A stretch of 36,056 nt of DNA from Provencibacterium sp. (GCA_022792175.1 JAAWAN010000041.1:1-36056), one strand, 5' to 3'. Counted from the first letter of the stretch, positions 13,397 to 21,009 are shown. Notes: generated by a model not told the origin, from the sequence alone. Translations and numbers: made by a program.

Positions 13397-16084
13397 TTAT
13401 TTGGAGGTGATGGCGGAAAACGCCAGCACCTCGGAAAAGGCCCGGCACTCTGCAGGGGAAATTTCTATCTCCTCATCCTGATTAATCGTATGGGCGAATG
13501 CGGTGCCGAACTCCGGAAACGCCGCCTTTTCGCCCTCCACGGCCGGGACATTTTCCCAGAATTCCGCACTGCTGCCGCAGAGCCCGGTCAAAAACAGCGG
13601 GCTCATGCTGTCCTTCATGCGCACCATGTATTCATAGATGCTGCGGAATTTTGTCTGCATGCACAGCAGGGCAAACAGCACCAGCCGCTGGTAACGATCT
13701 TCATATAATTCCTCATCCGCCATATTTTTGAGCAGCAGGAAGGAATCGAACAGGCGGTCGATACCCTCGGGGTCTTTGCCTATCGAGCTCTGAATCAGCT
13801 CTACATAGGAGGGGAGCTCCGCCTGCTCTTCGGGCCGGATATCCATATGTTCCAATTTGCTTTTGATATAGCCTGTGAGGTTATAGCTGGAGGAGGGAAC
13901 CCGGAAGGACATTTTAAACAGCTCATCAAAAAAGCGCCTTCCCCGCTGTTCATCAAAGCTCTGCCTGTATTTCTCCTGAGCGCCGCTGAAAATGTTATCG
14001 TAGTCTGCAGCGATGGCGAATACGCATCCTTCGCAGTCGAAAAAGTCCTGCAGTGCCTCCAGCAGCTCAACTGCCCTGAGAGGGGCGAGCCTGTCCAGTC
14101 CCTCTATCAGAAAAACAACCTTTTTTGCTGCGCCCTGGCAGCGCGCCTTTATCTGCCGGGAAAAGAGCCCCGCCAGCTGTTCCGGCGAATTGGAGGAGCC
14201 CTTGTTAAACAGCCCTTCCGCCATATCCTGACCGATCGAGCTGTCGGAGAGAATGGCGCCGGTCACCAGCTTGGCAAGACCGGTGGCGATTTTAGCTGCC
14301 CGATCCTTCGCTTCGGCACCGTTTTCGCCGCCAAGAAGGCTTAAAAGCTTTTTGCCTGCAGCAGTGCAGAGCGCCTCGCCGGATTCATTCAGTGGGAGCT
14401 GCCGCACGTTCAGCAGCAGCAGATTATTCTCATAGAGCGGTTTCAGCTGGTGAAACAGAATCCTCAAAATGCTGTTTTCCCCGCTTCCCCGGTTTCCCTG
14501 AATGGCGATGGTCATGGGGGTCGTACAATTTCCAATAAACCGGGAAATCCCTTCGATATACCGGGTAATGCCCAGCTCATCCTGCATTTGGGATGGGTGA
14601 GCGTTTTCTCCATCCTCCTTTGTCCTGTCGGAGGGGTCCGCGGCCGGGAGGGCCTTTGGCGCCTCGCTTTCGGTCTTTTCTGCCTGCTCCGGCTGCTGCT
14701 CCTTTGGCTTTGGCAGGGTAGGCTCAACCTGTTCGCAGGCCGGGAGGCTGTTTTTCAGATAGTCGGAAAAATGGATTCCTTCTGCCAGATAGCGGTCGTA
14801 TTTCCGGCTTGTCCGGCTCATTCCCGCGGGGAAGATGCCGAAGCGGACGCTCTGGGTTTCTGCCTTTTGCTCTGCCAGGATATGCAGAATCATTCCCGCG
14901 CAGCTGATTCGCTCCTCCGCCTCGGCGGCGTTCTGATTTCCCACCGCCTTTGCCGCGCTTTTAAAGAGGGCGATGCCTCCGGATACCATACTGCCCAGCG
15001 CGGTCAGCTCGCCGTTTTCTGTCCATTCGCACCGCGTCAGCGCCTCTGAGGGCCATTCCCCTGTAATTTCCCGGCCGCCCTGCCGGATGATATGGAAAAC
15101 GCCCCGCTTTTCGTTGAATTCAATGCGCTCATCAATGCCGAAGGACTGCTCAAAGCCTGCCGTTCGCGCGGTGACATAGGGCTCTATCGCTTTTTCGATA
15201 AATGTCCGCACCTCGTCTGCGGCATCTGCATCGACCGGAAAGGAGTGGGAAGTGGCGTTTGTCAGAGCCAGCTCAAGCCTTCCCTCATACAGGCTGGCGG
15301 CCCGCACATCCTGAAAGAGAATCTCCTGCGCCTGTCCGGATGGGGCGGTATACTCCGCCCGGTCAGCCAGAATATTCAGCGTTTTGCCGTCCGGACCGGG
15401 AAAGGAAAAATAGATGCCCCGGGCCAGCAGCGCCTCTTTGCGCTGCGCAAGATAGGGGGCGATGGCGCCGGCGGCAAAGGCAAGCACCTCCTCCCGCAGA
15501 TCTTTGGGAAGGGTAAAGGACTTTACCTTTCCATCGAACAGCGAAAAGTCCAGCGCAGCCGCAGAGAGGGATACCGACTTGACCTCCTGAAAGGAGAGAA
15601 TCTCTCCCTTTCCGGAACGCGCTCGAAACTGCGCCCCTTCGGCGGAGAGATTGAGTATGCCCTCGTTTAGAAGCCCCTGGCTGCTGGGGAAGGAATACGC
15701 TACCCCCTCGGATAAAAGGCGGTTTTTGCGCTGCGCAAGATAGGGCCTGACCGCCTGCTCAATATACAGAAATGCCTCGTGAACGCCCTTTCTGCCGGCG
15801 GGACAGGACTCGGTGTGCCCATCCTCGGTGACAAAGTCGATGCAGTCCCAGCCCTTCTTCACCGCTACCAGGCCGGTATAACTGAAGATAGCCTTCTGAA
15901 CGCTGCTGCTCACAAACTCTGTTCGGTCGGAATAGACCAGCAGCTTTCCGGATTTTAACAGTCCCTTTATCTCTGCCTGATAGATTGGCTGTTCTGCGCC
16001 GGCTTGCGCCTCTGTCTTATTGCCGCAATAGGGGCAGAATGCTGTCCCTTCCATCAGTTCCTGTCCGCATTTTGTGCAGTTCAT
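13397..16084 (-). CDS. Zinc-ribbon, PH-like-repeat protein with degenerate KAP P-loop domain
   Basis: A large 895-residue protein I cannot name beyond its parts. Residues 3-20 form a zinc ribbon (C3, C6, C17, C20). About 34-310 hold three related modules of about 90 residues. Two of them end and restart with near-identical PYLAQRK..LL..G..(Y)SFP stretches (114-133 and 210-229), and each has an F/L-x-D/E-V-k-x-x-S/A-L strand. This suggests tandem PH-like domains. A further beta-rich part (311-450) leads to a charged, proline/glutamate-rich linker (451-500). From 504 the protein resembles KAP-family P-loop NTPases (IQGNRGSGENS, VVFLIEGLDRLAP, VFAIAADYDNIF, FFDELFKMSFRVP). The Walker A lysine is a glutamate (E536), and Walker B reads IEGLDR rather than IDDLDR. 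No membrane helix is evident. Confidence 0.7.
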   Translation of the reverse strand: MNCTKCGQELMEGTAFCPYCGNKTEAQAGAEQPIYQAEIKGLLKSGKLLVYSDRTEFVSSSVQKAIFSYTGLVAVKKGWDCIDFVTEDGHTESCPAGRKGVHEAFLYIEQAVRPYLAQRKNRLLSEGVAYSFPSSQGLLNEGILNLSAEGAQFRARSGKGEILSFQEVKSVSLSAAALDFSLFDGKVKSFTLPKDLREEVLAFAAGAIAPYLAQRKEALLARGIYFSFPGPDGKTLNILADRAEYTAPSGQAQEILFQDVRAASLYEGRLELALTNATSHSFPVDADAADEVRTFIEKAIEPYVTARTAGFEQSFGIDERIEFNEKRGVFHIIRQGGREITGEWPSEALTRCEWTENGELTALGSMVSGGIALFKSAAKAVGNQNAAEAEERISCAGMILHILAEQKAETQSVRFGIFPAGMSRTSRKYDRYLAEGIHFSDYLKNSLPACEQVEPTLPKPKEQQPEQAEKTESEAPKALPAADPSDRTKEDGENAHPSQMQDELGITRYIEGISRFIGNCTTPMTIAIQGNRGSGENSILRILFHQLKPLYENNLLLLNVRQLPLNESGEALCTAAGKKLLSLLGGENGAEAKDRAAKIATGLAKLVTGAILSDSSIGQDMAEGLFNKGSSNSPEQLAGLFSRQIKARCQGAAKKVVFLIEGLDRLAPLRAVELLEALQDFFDCEGCVFAIAADYDNIFSGAQEKYRQSFDEQRGRRFFDELFKMSFRVPSSSYNLTGYIKSKLEHMDIRPEEQAELPSYVELIQSSIGKDPEGIDRLFDSFLLLKNMADEELYEDRYQRLVLFALLCMQTKFRSIYEYMVRMKDSMSPLFLTGLCGSSAEFWENVPAVEGEKAAFPEFGTAFAHTINQDEEIEISPAECRAFSEVLAFSAITSK

Positions 16085-16119
16085 CTTCCTGTCAGCCTCC
16101 CTTTACCTGAAACATTTTC

Positions 16120-16148
16120 AGTGTATCACATAAAACGGGGAATTTCAA
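16120..16148 (-). promoter_or_regulatory. Sigma-A-type promoter for the KAP-like gene
   Basis: Minus-strand TTGAAA (16148-16143) and TACACT (16125-16120) are separated by exactly 17 bases. Transcription would begin about 30 bases before the ATG at 16084. Confidence 0.65.
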
Positions 16149-16245
16149 CAAATGTTCCCGGTAAAGAAGGGTAACAGCATTTAAAGTATAGATTTGACAG
16201 ATGGATGTTTTGATATGTCTTTTCCTTTTCTGGGTAGCCTGCTAT

Positions 16246-16338
16246 GTTTCGTGCCCATTGGATATCTGGAGGATGTAGTTGCCTGACCGGGCGGGAGGCA
16301 CGACGTCTCGTCCTCAGTTTGAAGAAACTCCCTTTTTT
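16246..16338 (+). ncRNA. Candidate small structured RNA with terminator
   Basis: CGTGCC (16250-16255) pairs with GGCACG (16297-16302). GTTTC (16246-16250) pairs with GAAAC (16324-16328), and a GACG-TCT-CGTC mini-hairpin lies at 16302-16312. GGGAG (16293-16297) can alternatively pair with CTCCC (16328-16332), which runs directly into TTTTTT (16333-16338) like an intrinsic terminator. A perfect TTGACA lies upstream at 16194-16199, but the -10 is poor. No ORF fits. The RNA family is unknown to me. Confidence 0.35.
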
Positions 16339-16475
16339 GTCTCACTCGAGGTTAGCTATCCATTTTCCTTACACGCCCGCCGTCTGCTCTGGCGGCAGGC
16401 GATGGCTCTTTTTTCGCCTGCGCATTGCATGGCGAAAAGAAAGGGCAACATTATGTAGAAAATAACGCATATTAC

Positions 16476-16755
16476 GATTATCCCTCCCGGCGGGCGGGCA
16501 TGGGAAGCAGGGGGAAGAGGCCATCGTGCCTATATCCCGTATGGAATATAGGATGTACTTTACTTCTATCCGGGTGGAAGATGTGATGTGTCCTCCGGAG
16601 AGGGGGGATAGGGGGCGCTGCATGCCAGTGGCACCCGTCCAGCGTCGATCGAGCCGACAGGCGAGACAACACGGCAGTGTGCCTCCCCTGGGGGCTATTC
16701 TTAGAGAGGTGGAGCCCTTCTAAGTGGCTTTCTTTAAGAACCGAAGGTTCTTTTT
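16476..16755 (+). ncRNA. Candidate structured RNA or leader remnant
   Basis: A non-coding stretch with a string of possible stems: CCTATAT/ATATAGG (around 16530-16555), CTATCC/GGATAG (around 16567-16610), CGCTG/CAGCG enclosing TGCCAGTGGCA (around 16616-16645), CCCC/GGGG (around 16685) and CTTAGA/TCTAAG (around 16700-16724). It ends in a clean terminator hairpin at 16736-16755. No start-to-stop frame looks like a protein. Promoter elements are not convincing. It could instead be the decayed remains of a gene. Confidence 0.3.
16736..16755 (+). terminator. Intrinsic terminator with no recognisable upstream gene
   Basis: AAGAACC-GAA-GGTTCTT followed by TTT, a perfect 7-base stem and T-run on the plus strand. 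The nearest plus-strand gene upstream is mntP, more than 4 kb away, so it should end an unannotated transcript. The 133 bases from here to the tetR remnant hold nothing I can name. Confidence 0.65.
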
Positions 16756-16888
16756 ACTCCTTTATCCGCACAAAGAGTAAATCGTGCCCCACCCTGCCGG
16801 TAAAGGCGCACTCTTGCGGCATGGGGCTGGTCGGGCAGTTTCCGCGGCATGGCAGGTATACAGCCGCTTTGTTTTTCAGGGCGGCCAT

Positions 16889-17095
16889 TTATCCGGCGTG
16901 ATACCGGTCCGCCTTTTGATAAACGGCTCTTTTGAGTGCTTCCATCGTTTCAAAATGATAGAGGATGGGCTGGGTGGAGCAGCCCAGCTTTTGGGAGACG
17001 GTTCTGGCATTGATATTTTCCGCCCCCGCTTCCCGGGCAAGCGCAAAGGCGGCTTCTACCACCCTTTCTTTCGTAAATTTTATTTTTGGCGGTAT
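16889..17095 (-). pseudogene. Truncated TetR/AcrR-family regulator (HTH domain only)
   Basis: The minus-strand frame gives 68 residues beginning IPPKIKFTKERVVEAAFALA, followed by an HTH with ARTVSQKLGCSTQPILYHFE. This is the N-terminal DNA-binding domain of TetR proteins. The frame ends at TAA (16889) after DRYHAG, where about 120 residues of ligand domain are expected, and none of the three frames beyond restores it convincingly. The expected start codon is ATA (17095-17093) instead of ATG, although GAGGAG sits five bases upstream at the right place. It is most likely a decayed gene; a short HTH peptide made from an AUA start is the less likely alternative. MATE exporters are often TetR-controlled, and the MATE gene lies just upstream on the same strand. 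Confidence 0.75.
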
Positions 17096-17120
17096 GCAGA
17101 CTCCTCACTGTAAATTATAT

Positions 17121-17144
17121 AATCAACGTTATATAACATTGGTT
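17121..17144. promoter_or_regulatory. Probable TetR operator, 24-base imperfect palindrome
   Basis: AATCAACGTTAT and ATAACATTGGTT are reverse complements at 10 of 12 positions, centred on the perfect palindrome GTTATATAAC. It overlaps the -10 and start region of the tetR promoter, the usual autoregulatory position. Confidence 0.6.
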
Positions 17145-17170
17145 ATATTAAACCTCAGCCGTTTTGTCAA
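17142..17170 (-). promoter_or_regulatory. Sigma-A-type promoter for the tetR remnant
   Basis: A perfect minus-strand TTGACA (17170-17165) and TATAAC (17147-17142) are 17 bases apart. The promoter remains strong although the gene it drives is truncated. Confidence 0.7.
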
Positions 17171-17302
17171 CCTCTTTGGCCAGGGCTCATAAAAACGGGG
17201 GGACTGGCGGGCGCGCCGAAACCGGCATATATCCGCAGGAAGGGGATTTTGTAAAGAATGCCTGGCTTTCTGCAAAGCGGCCTGCCGCAGAGCCGAAGAA
17301 AT

Positions 17303-17342
17303 AACCAGCCGCCCGGAAGTGGAGAAAATCCGGGTGGCTGGT
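17303..17342 (-). terminator. Intrinsic terminator after the MATE gene
   Basis: AACCAGCC-x-CCCGGA pairs with TCCGGG-x-GGCTGGTT around an 11-base loop, and the minus strand continues TATTTCTTC. It lies 25 bases past the MATE stop. Confidence 0.75.
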
Positions 17343-17367
17343 TTTATGGAAAAGAGGCAGACGGCCC

Positions 17368-18756
17368 TCAGGCTGCCTTTTCCTCCGCCGGGGCGGCGGA
17401 GATTTTTTTCATCCATTTTCTGCTTCTCAGCCGGAAGAAGCACCAGACGCATTTGAGAATCTGGTCGATTTTCAGCATGCTGTAAATCCAGAAGGGCGGC
17501 CAGTGCCAGACAAGGCCGGCCAGCATGCCCAGAGGGATGCTGGCGACCCACAAAAACAGGATGTCTCCCGCCATCAGGAATTTGGTATCCCCTCCGGCAC
17601 GCAGGACACCCTTCGTCAGAATGGAATTCATCGCCTGGAAGATGATGATAAAGCTGATGGCATCCATCAGCTGGAAGCTTATTTCCTTCGCCTGCTGTGA
17701 AACCTGATAATAGCCGATAATGGGGGTTCGCAGCAGGAGAATCGCCGCTGCGGCCAGAAATCCTACTAGAGCGCCCAGAAGAAGAAAGGTATATCCCTGC
17801 TTTTGCGCCTTATCGTATTCACCCCGGCCCATGGTGTGCCCGGTAATAATGCCGCTGGCGTTGGAGACACCCTGCGTTAAAACCGAGCTCAGCTGCTGAA
17901 CGACCATGGTCACCGAGTTGGCGGCTACAAAAGTGTCGCCAATCCGCCCCATAATCATGGCTACGGAGTTGTTTCCGAGGGCCAGCAGCCCGTCGCTGAC
18001 CAGTACGGGGATGCTGATACGAAAATATTCCCTCAGCAGATTGCGGCAGGGCATTGCCAGATGATGAAAGCGATATTCGATGCGCGAATCCTTCAAAATA
18101 AAAAATCCGCAGATGAACAGAAGCTCAAAAATGCGCGCAATCAGCGTTCCCAGGGCGGCCCCGGCAATCTCCATGCGCGGAGCGCCCAGCTTGCCGAAGA
18201 TAAAGACCCAGTTGAAAAAGATGTTGATGAAAAAGGAGAGGAAGGAGGAAATCAGAGGGATACGCACCTCGCCGACGCTGCGCAGCACGATGGTGCAGGT
18301 CAGGGAGAGCCCCATGCAGTAATAGGTGGGCAGAATCCATTGCAGATAGGAGACGCCATAGCGGATAGTCTCCTCATTCGAGGTATAAAACAGCATGATT
18401 GTTTTGGGAAAGCAGAGGGTGGCCAGGAAAAAGACCGTAGCAAACGCCAAAACGATGCGCAGCATGATGGTAACCGCCTTGCGCAGGCTGATTTTATCCT
18501 CCATTCCCCAGAAGCGCGCCGTCAGCACGGAAGCGCCCATGCCGATGCCCATGCAGAAAATCTGGAAAAGGTTGATAAACTGGCCGGCCTGTGCGGCGGC
18601 CGAGAGCTGGATATCCCCCATGCTGCTGAGCATAACGGTATCCATCAGGTTGATTCCCACCGTAATCAGCTGCTGCGCAGATACGGGAATGGCAATTTTC
18701 AAAATGCTGCGGTAAAAATTCTTATCGCCTACATATTCTTTCCAGTTATGAGACAC
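17368..18756 (-). CDS. MATE-family multidrug/cation efflux transporter
   Basis: A 12-helix membrane exporter of the multidrug and toxic compound extrusion family (MatE repeated twice), driven by Na+ or H+. The first repeat starts with LKIAIPVSAQQLITVGINLM and contains DTVMLSSMGDIQLSAAAQAG. The second begins near YFRISIPVLVSDGLLALGNN, with GDTFVAANSVTM in the matching position. The N-terminal VSHNWKEYVGDKNFYR is a normal cytoplasmic lead-in. I chose GTG at 18756 (462 residues) because AGGAGA lies just upstream; the frame extends 19 codons more without a ribosome site. The substrate is unknown. No good sigma-A promoter was found in the 250 bases upstream. Confidence 0.9.
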   Translation of the reverse strand: MSHNWKEYVGDKNFYRSILKIAIPVSAQQLITVGINLMDTVMLSSMGDIQLSAAAQAGQFINLFQIFCMGIGMGASVLTARFWGMEDKISLRKAVTIMLRIVLAFATVFFLATLCFPKTIMLFYTSNEETIRYGVSYLQWILPTYYCMGLSLTCTIVLRSVGEVRIPLISSFLSFFINIFFNWVFIFGKLGAPRMEIAGAALGTLIARIFELLFICGFFILKDSRIEYRFHHLAMPCRNLLREYFRISIPVLVSDGLLALGNNSVAMIMGRIGDTFVAANSVTMVVQQLSSVLTQGVSNASGIITGHTMGRGEYDKAQKQGYTFLLLGALVGFLAAAAILLLRTPIIGYYQVSQQAKEISFQLMDAISFIIIFQAMNSILTKGVLRAGGDTKFLMAGDILFLWVASIPLGMLAGLVWHWPPFWIYSMLKIDQILKCVWCFFRLRSRKWMKKISAAPAEEKAA

Positions 18757-18973
18757 TGCTTCTCCTCTTCTTTTCTGCAAAATATTCGAGAGCCTCCGGC
18801 CGTTGGCTATCAAAGGGGTACACCGGGGGTCTCCCTGCAGCTCTTACCCCGAAATTAACCGGAAAACCGGAGCTCGCCCTTTGGCCGCTATTTTCTGCGG
18901 GGGGCAGAACTTTATTCAGCCCTGGGCAGGGGAAAAACGCGGCGCAGCCCTTTTCACCAGCCTTTTGCACAGT

Positions 18974-18997
18974 AAAAAAACAGAACCGGATGGTCCC
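18974..18997 (-). terminator. Intrinsic terminator after the flavoprotein gene
   Basis: On the minus strand, GGACC-ATCC-GGTTC (one G-T pair) is followed by TG and a run of seven T. It lies just past the stop at 19006. Confidence 0.65.
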
Positions 18998-19005
18998 ATC
19001 AAATT

Positions 19006-19599
19006 TTATGAACAGGGGCTCTCATAGAGCGTTTTGCCAAACTGGTAGCCCCTTTGCAGGTGCTCTGTCCGGGCAATCTGCGGCCTGCCGTTTGTATCCC
19101 CGCAGCCGCCGGCGAGCAGCATGCCCCGGTCGTGAAAGCCGATATAGTTTATCAGCGTGAACTGGTAATAGGAAACCGCCTGCTCAAAGGTCCAGAAAAA
19201 GTTGTCCGCGGCAGTCATGAGCAGTGCACAGTCCTTGACCGGGTATTTCTCGTAGCGTCCGAGCGGCGGGGCGGCATCCTTCTGCGCGATGCAGTAAAAC
19301 CGCTCAATGAAGGCCTTTATTCGGGAAGATACCGTCCAAAAATACAGGGGAGAGGCAAAGACTATGCAGTCTGCCGCCTGAATATCCGGTATCAGCTGCT
19401 GAAAAGCATCCTTTTGTATACAGGGCTTTCCATAGCGGCAGGCGTTGCAGCCCAGGCAGCCCTTGACCTCATTTTGCAGCAGAGAGACCGTTTTGACCGA
19501 ATGCCCCGCCTCTTTGGCGCCTTTGCAGAAAGCCTCTGCCAGCTGGGCGGTATTTCCCTGCGGCCTGCCGCCGCCCACGATGACCAGTATTTTTTTCAT
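19006..19599 (-). CDS. NADPH-dependent FMN reductase / iron-sulfur flavoprotein-like
   Basis: A cytoplasmic flavodoxin-fold oxidoreductase. MKKILVIVGGGRPQGNTAQL carries the phosphate-binding GxxRxxGNT loop for FMN. CLGCNACRYGKPC (C48, C51, C54, C60) is the compact cysteine cluster of iron-sulfur flavoproteins of anaerobes, although in some relatives these cysteines bind no cluster. ASPLYFWTVSSRIKAFIERF is the conserved dimer/FMN segment. The start is ATG at 19599, with GGGAGG four bases upstream; the open frame extends 11 codons further without a better site. The length of 197 residues is normal. The electron donor and acceptor are unknown. It is transcribed alone from a recognisable promoter to a T-rich terminator. 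Confidence 0.87.
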   Translation of the reverse strand: MKKILVIVGGGRPQGNTAQLAEAFCKGAKEAGHSVKTVSLLQNEVKGCLGCNACRYGKPCIQKDAFQQLIPDIQAADCIVFASPLYFWTVSSRIKAFIERFYCIAQKDAAPPLGRYEKYPVKDCALLMTAADNFFWTFEQAVSYYQFTLINYIGFHDRGMLLAGGCGDTNGRPQIARTEHLQRGYQFGKTLYESPCS

Positions 19600-19632
19600 A
19601 TATCCTCCCGCTTCTGCTGTGCTTCTTTCCAT

Positions 19633-19661
19633 ATTTTATCATGACTATTTTCACTCTACAA
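19633..19661 (-). promoter_or_regulatory. Sigma-A-type promoter for the flavoprotein gene
   Basis: Minus-strand TTGTAG (19661-19656) and TAAAAT (19638-19633) lie 17 bases apart, giving a leader of about 27 bases. Confidence 0.55.
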
Positions 19662-19769
19662 GCCTTTTTTCCGTCGGACCCTGCTGGTCATCCCTTCTTT
19701 GACAAAGGGAGGGGCGGAGAAAAGGCCCAAAGCGGCCGCGCCCATAAAGGCGAATGCAGTCTTTAGCCG

Positions 19770-19811
19770 AAAGGGCGCGCTGCAAAGCGAAAGTTTTGCA
19801 GCGCGCCCTTT
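19770..19811 (-). terminator. Strong intrinsic terminator after tmk
   Basis: AAAGGGCGCGCTGCAAA pairs perfectly with TTTGCAGCGCGCCCTTT around a short loop. T-runs lie on both sides (TTTC on the minus strand, TTTTC on the plus strand), and it begins two bases past the tmk stop. Confidence 0.85.
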
Positions 19812-19812
19812 T

Positions 19813-20409
19813 CTATTGCTGCAGCCTTTTCAGGACTTCCTCCAGCAGCAGGGATACCGCTTTTTCCCTGGGCAGGGTGGCATCGAGATAAAAAAACTGC
19901 TCCCTGGGGAAATATTCCGGCATTTTCCGGTAGAGCCGGATGCTTTCTTCAATGGTTTTTTTGCTTTCAAAGAGATCGGTCCCCAGCCCGCGCCGGCCGA
20001 TCCGCTCGAGAAGCAGGCCGGCATCCTCCGCGTAAAGGATGACCGGCAGGTCGGGCGGCAGAAATCCCCCGTTTAACCGGAGCAGCCGTTCTACCGGCTC
20101 CCCCTGCAGATGCTGATAGCAGATGGTGGAATATTTATAACGGTCGCAGATGACCACCTCTCCCTGCCGGGAATGCGGCTCGATAAAATCCCGGATATGC
20201 CGGGCGCGGTCCTCGGTAAACAGCTCGGTCAGGCGGGAGAGCTCATATCCTCCCTTTCGCAGAATCTCCCGGATATGCTGTCCCAGCTCGGAATCAGTCG
20301 GCTCGCAGGTATAAACGGCCGGGATGCCCTGCGCCTGCAGCCTTTCTGCCAGCGCATGGGCGAGGGTCGTTTTTCCGGTGCCGTCCGGCCCATCAATGGT
20401 GATAAACAT
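19813..20409 (-). CDS. tmk: Thymidylate kinase (dTMP kinase)
   Basis: A P-loop kinase converting dTMP to dTDP for DNA synthesis. The P-loop is GPDGTGKT (7-14). The DR(Y/H) motif is D89-R90-Y91 in ICDRYKYSTICYQ, followed by the usual thymidine-pocket STxxYQ. The lid region is RIGRRGLGTDLFESKKTIEE. The 198-residue length is typical. The ATG at 20409 is about 10 bases after AAAGAAAGG. It is not in the common tmk-holB cluster but next to a CYTH gene, so it may be a second, atypical copy in the genome rather than the housekeeping enzyme. It ends at a very strong terminator. Confidence 0.88.
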   Translation of the reverse strand: MFITIDGPDGTGKTTLAHALAERLQAQGIPAVYTCEPTDSELGQHIREILRKGGYELSRLTELFTEDRARHIRDFIEPHSRQGEVVICDRYKYSTICYQHLQGEPVERLLRLNGGFLPPDLPVILYAEDAGLLLERIGRRGLGTDLFESKKTIEESIRLYRKMPEYFPREQFFYLDATLPREKAVSLLLEEVLKRLQQ

Positions 20410-20514
20410 GCGGATACCAAACCTTTCTTTTGGCGGGGATATGCTTCGCTCTCTCTGCCGGGGATGCGGAAAGATTGGCTTTTTGGCAGCAGGAAGCCGC
20501 GAAGCCGGCCCCCG

Positions 20515-21009
20515 TTATTGCAGATATTCCCTGCGGCGCAGCCAGTAGTCGCTCATACTCGAATGGGGCAGCTGCGTCAGTTCCTTTCCCAGAAAGCCGG
20601 GAGGTGAAAAGCTGAGCGCCTCTTCGCGGCTGTCAAATTCCACCTCAGCATAAAAAAAGGAGCAGGGGAGGCCGGGGTCCACCAGGCTGCATTCCAGCAG
20701 GTGCCCATCCGGCAGGCGGTAGGTGCGCAGCCTCTTTTCGATGAGCGGAGCCTCCAGCAGCGCACACAGGCGGTGAAAGATTTCCGGCTCGAGGGGCAGC
20801 TCTATCTCCTCGCGCACCAGCTTTCCCTTTCCCTTGATGCAGAGGATATAGCGGGCCTCCTCCAGCGGGTTTCCCTCTTTATCCTGCCGCTGCTCGCTGC
20901 GCACCCGGACGGCCGGGCCGGTCGCCAGGTATCCCTGCCGCATCAGAATGCGCTCCTGCTCGGGCAGGTCGGGGTAGCGGTCGATTAAAAATTTCCGTTC
21001 GATTTCCAT
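20515..21009 (-). CDS. CYTH-domain protein (triphosphate tunnel metalloenzyme)
   Basis: A small cytoplasmic member of the CYTH/TTM fold, which binds triphosphate groups in a tunnel of charged strands. Bacterial members hydrolyse inorganic tripolyphosphate or thiamine triphosphate, or act as class IV adenylate cyclases. The N-terminal ExExK signature is E2-I-E4-R-K6. Further alternating charged strands (ILCIKGKG, REEIELPLE, EKRLRTYRL, EVEFDSREEAL) match the fold. At 164 residues it is a stand-alone domain without a CHAD partner. The ATG at 21009 follows GGGAGG. tmk lies 105 bases downstream on the same strand, suggesting a shared transcript. The substrate cannot be decided from sequence. Confidence 0.88.
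   Translation of the reverse strand: MEIERKFLIDRYPDLPEQERILMRQGYLATGPAVRVRSEQRQDKEGNPLEEARYILCIKGKGKLVREEIELPLEPEIFHRLCALLEAPLIEKRLRTYRLPDGHLLECSLVDPGLPCSFFYAEVEFDSREEALSFSPPGFLGKELTQLPHSSMSDYWLRRREYLQ

Noticed and set aside
16610-16660. GCCACTG on the minus strand, resembling part of the cobalamin riboswitch B12 box
   Set aside because: The other conserved parts of the cobalamin aptamer are missing around it and no cobalamin gene follows. A match of this length is expected by chance.
16085-16888. tmRNA, RNase P, 6S or SRP RNA in the gene-free region
   Set aside because: None of the conserved core sequences of these RNAs that I know could be found on either strand.
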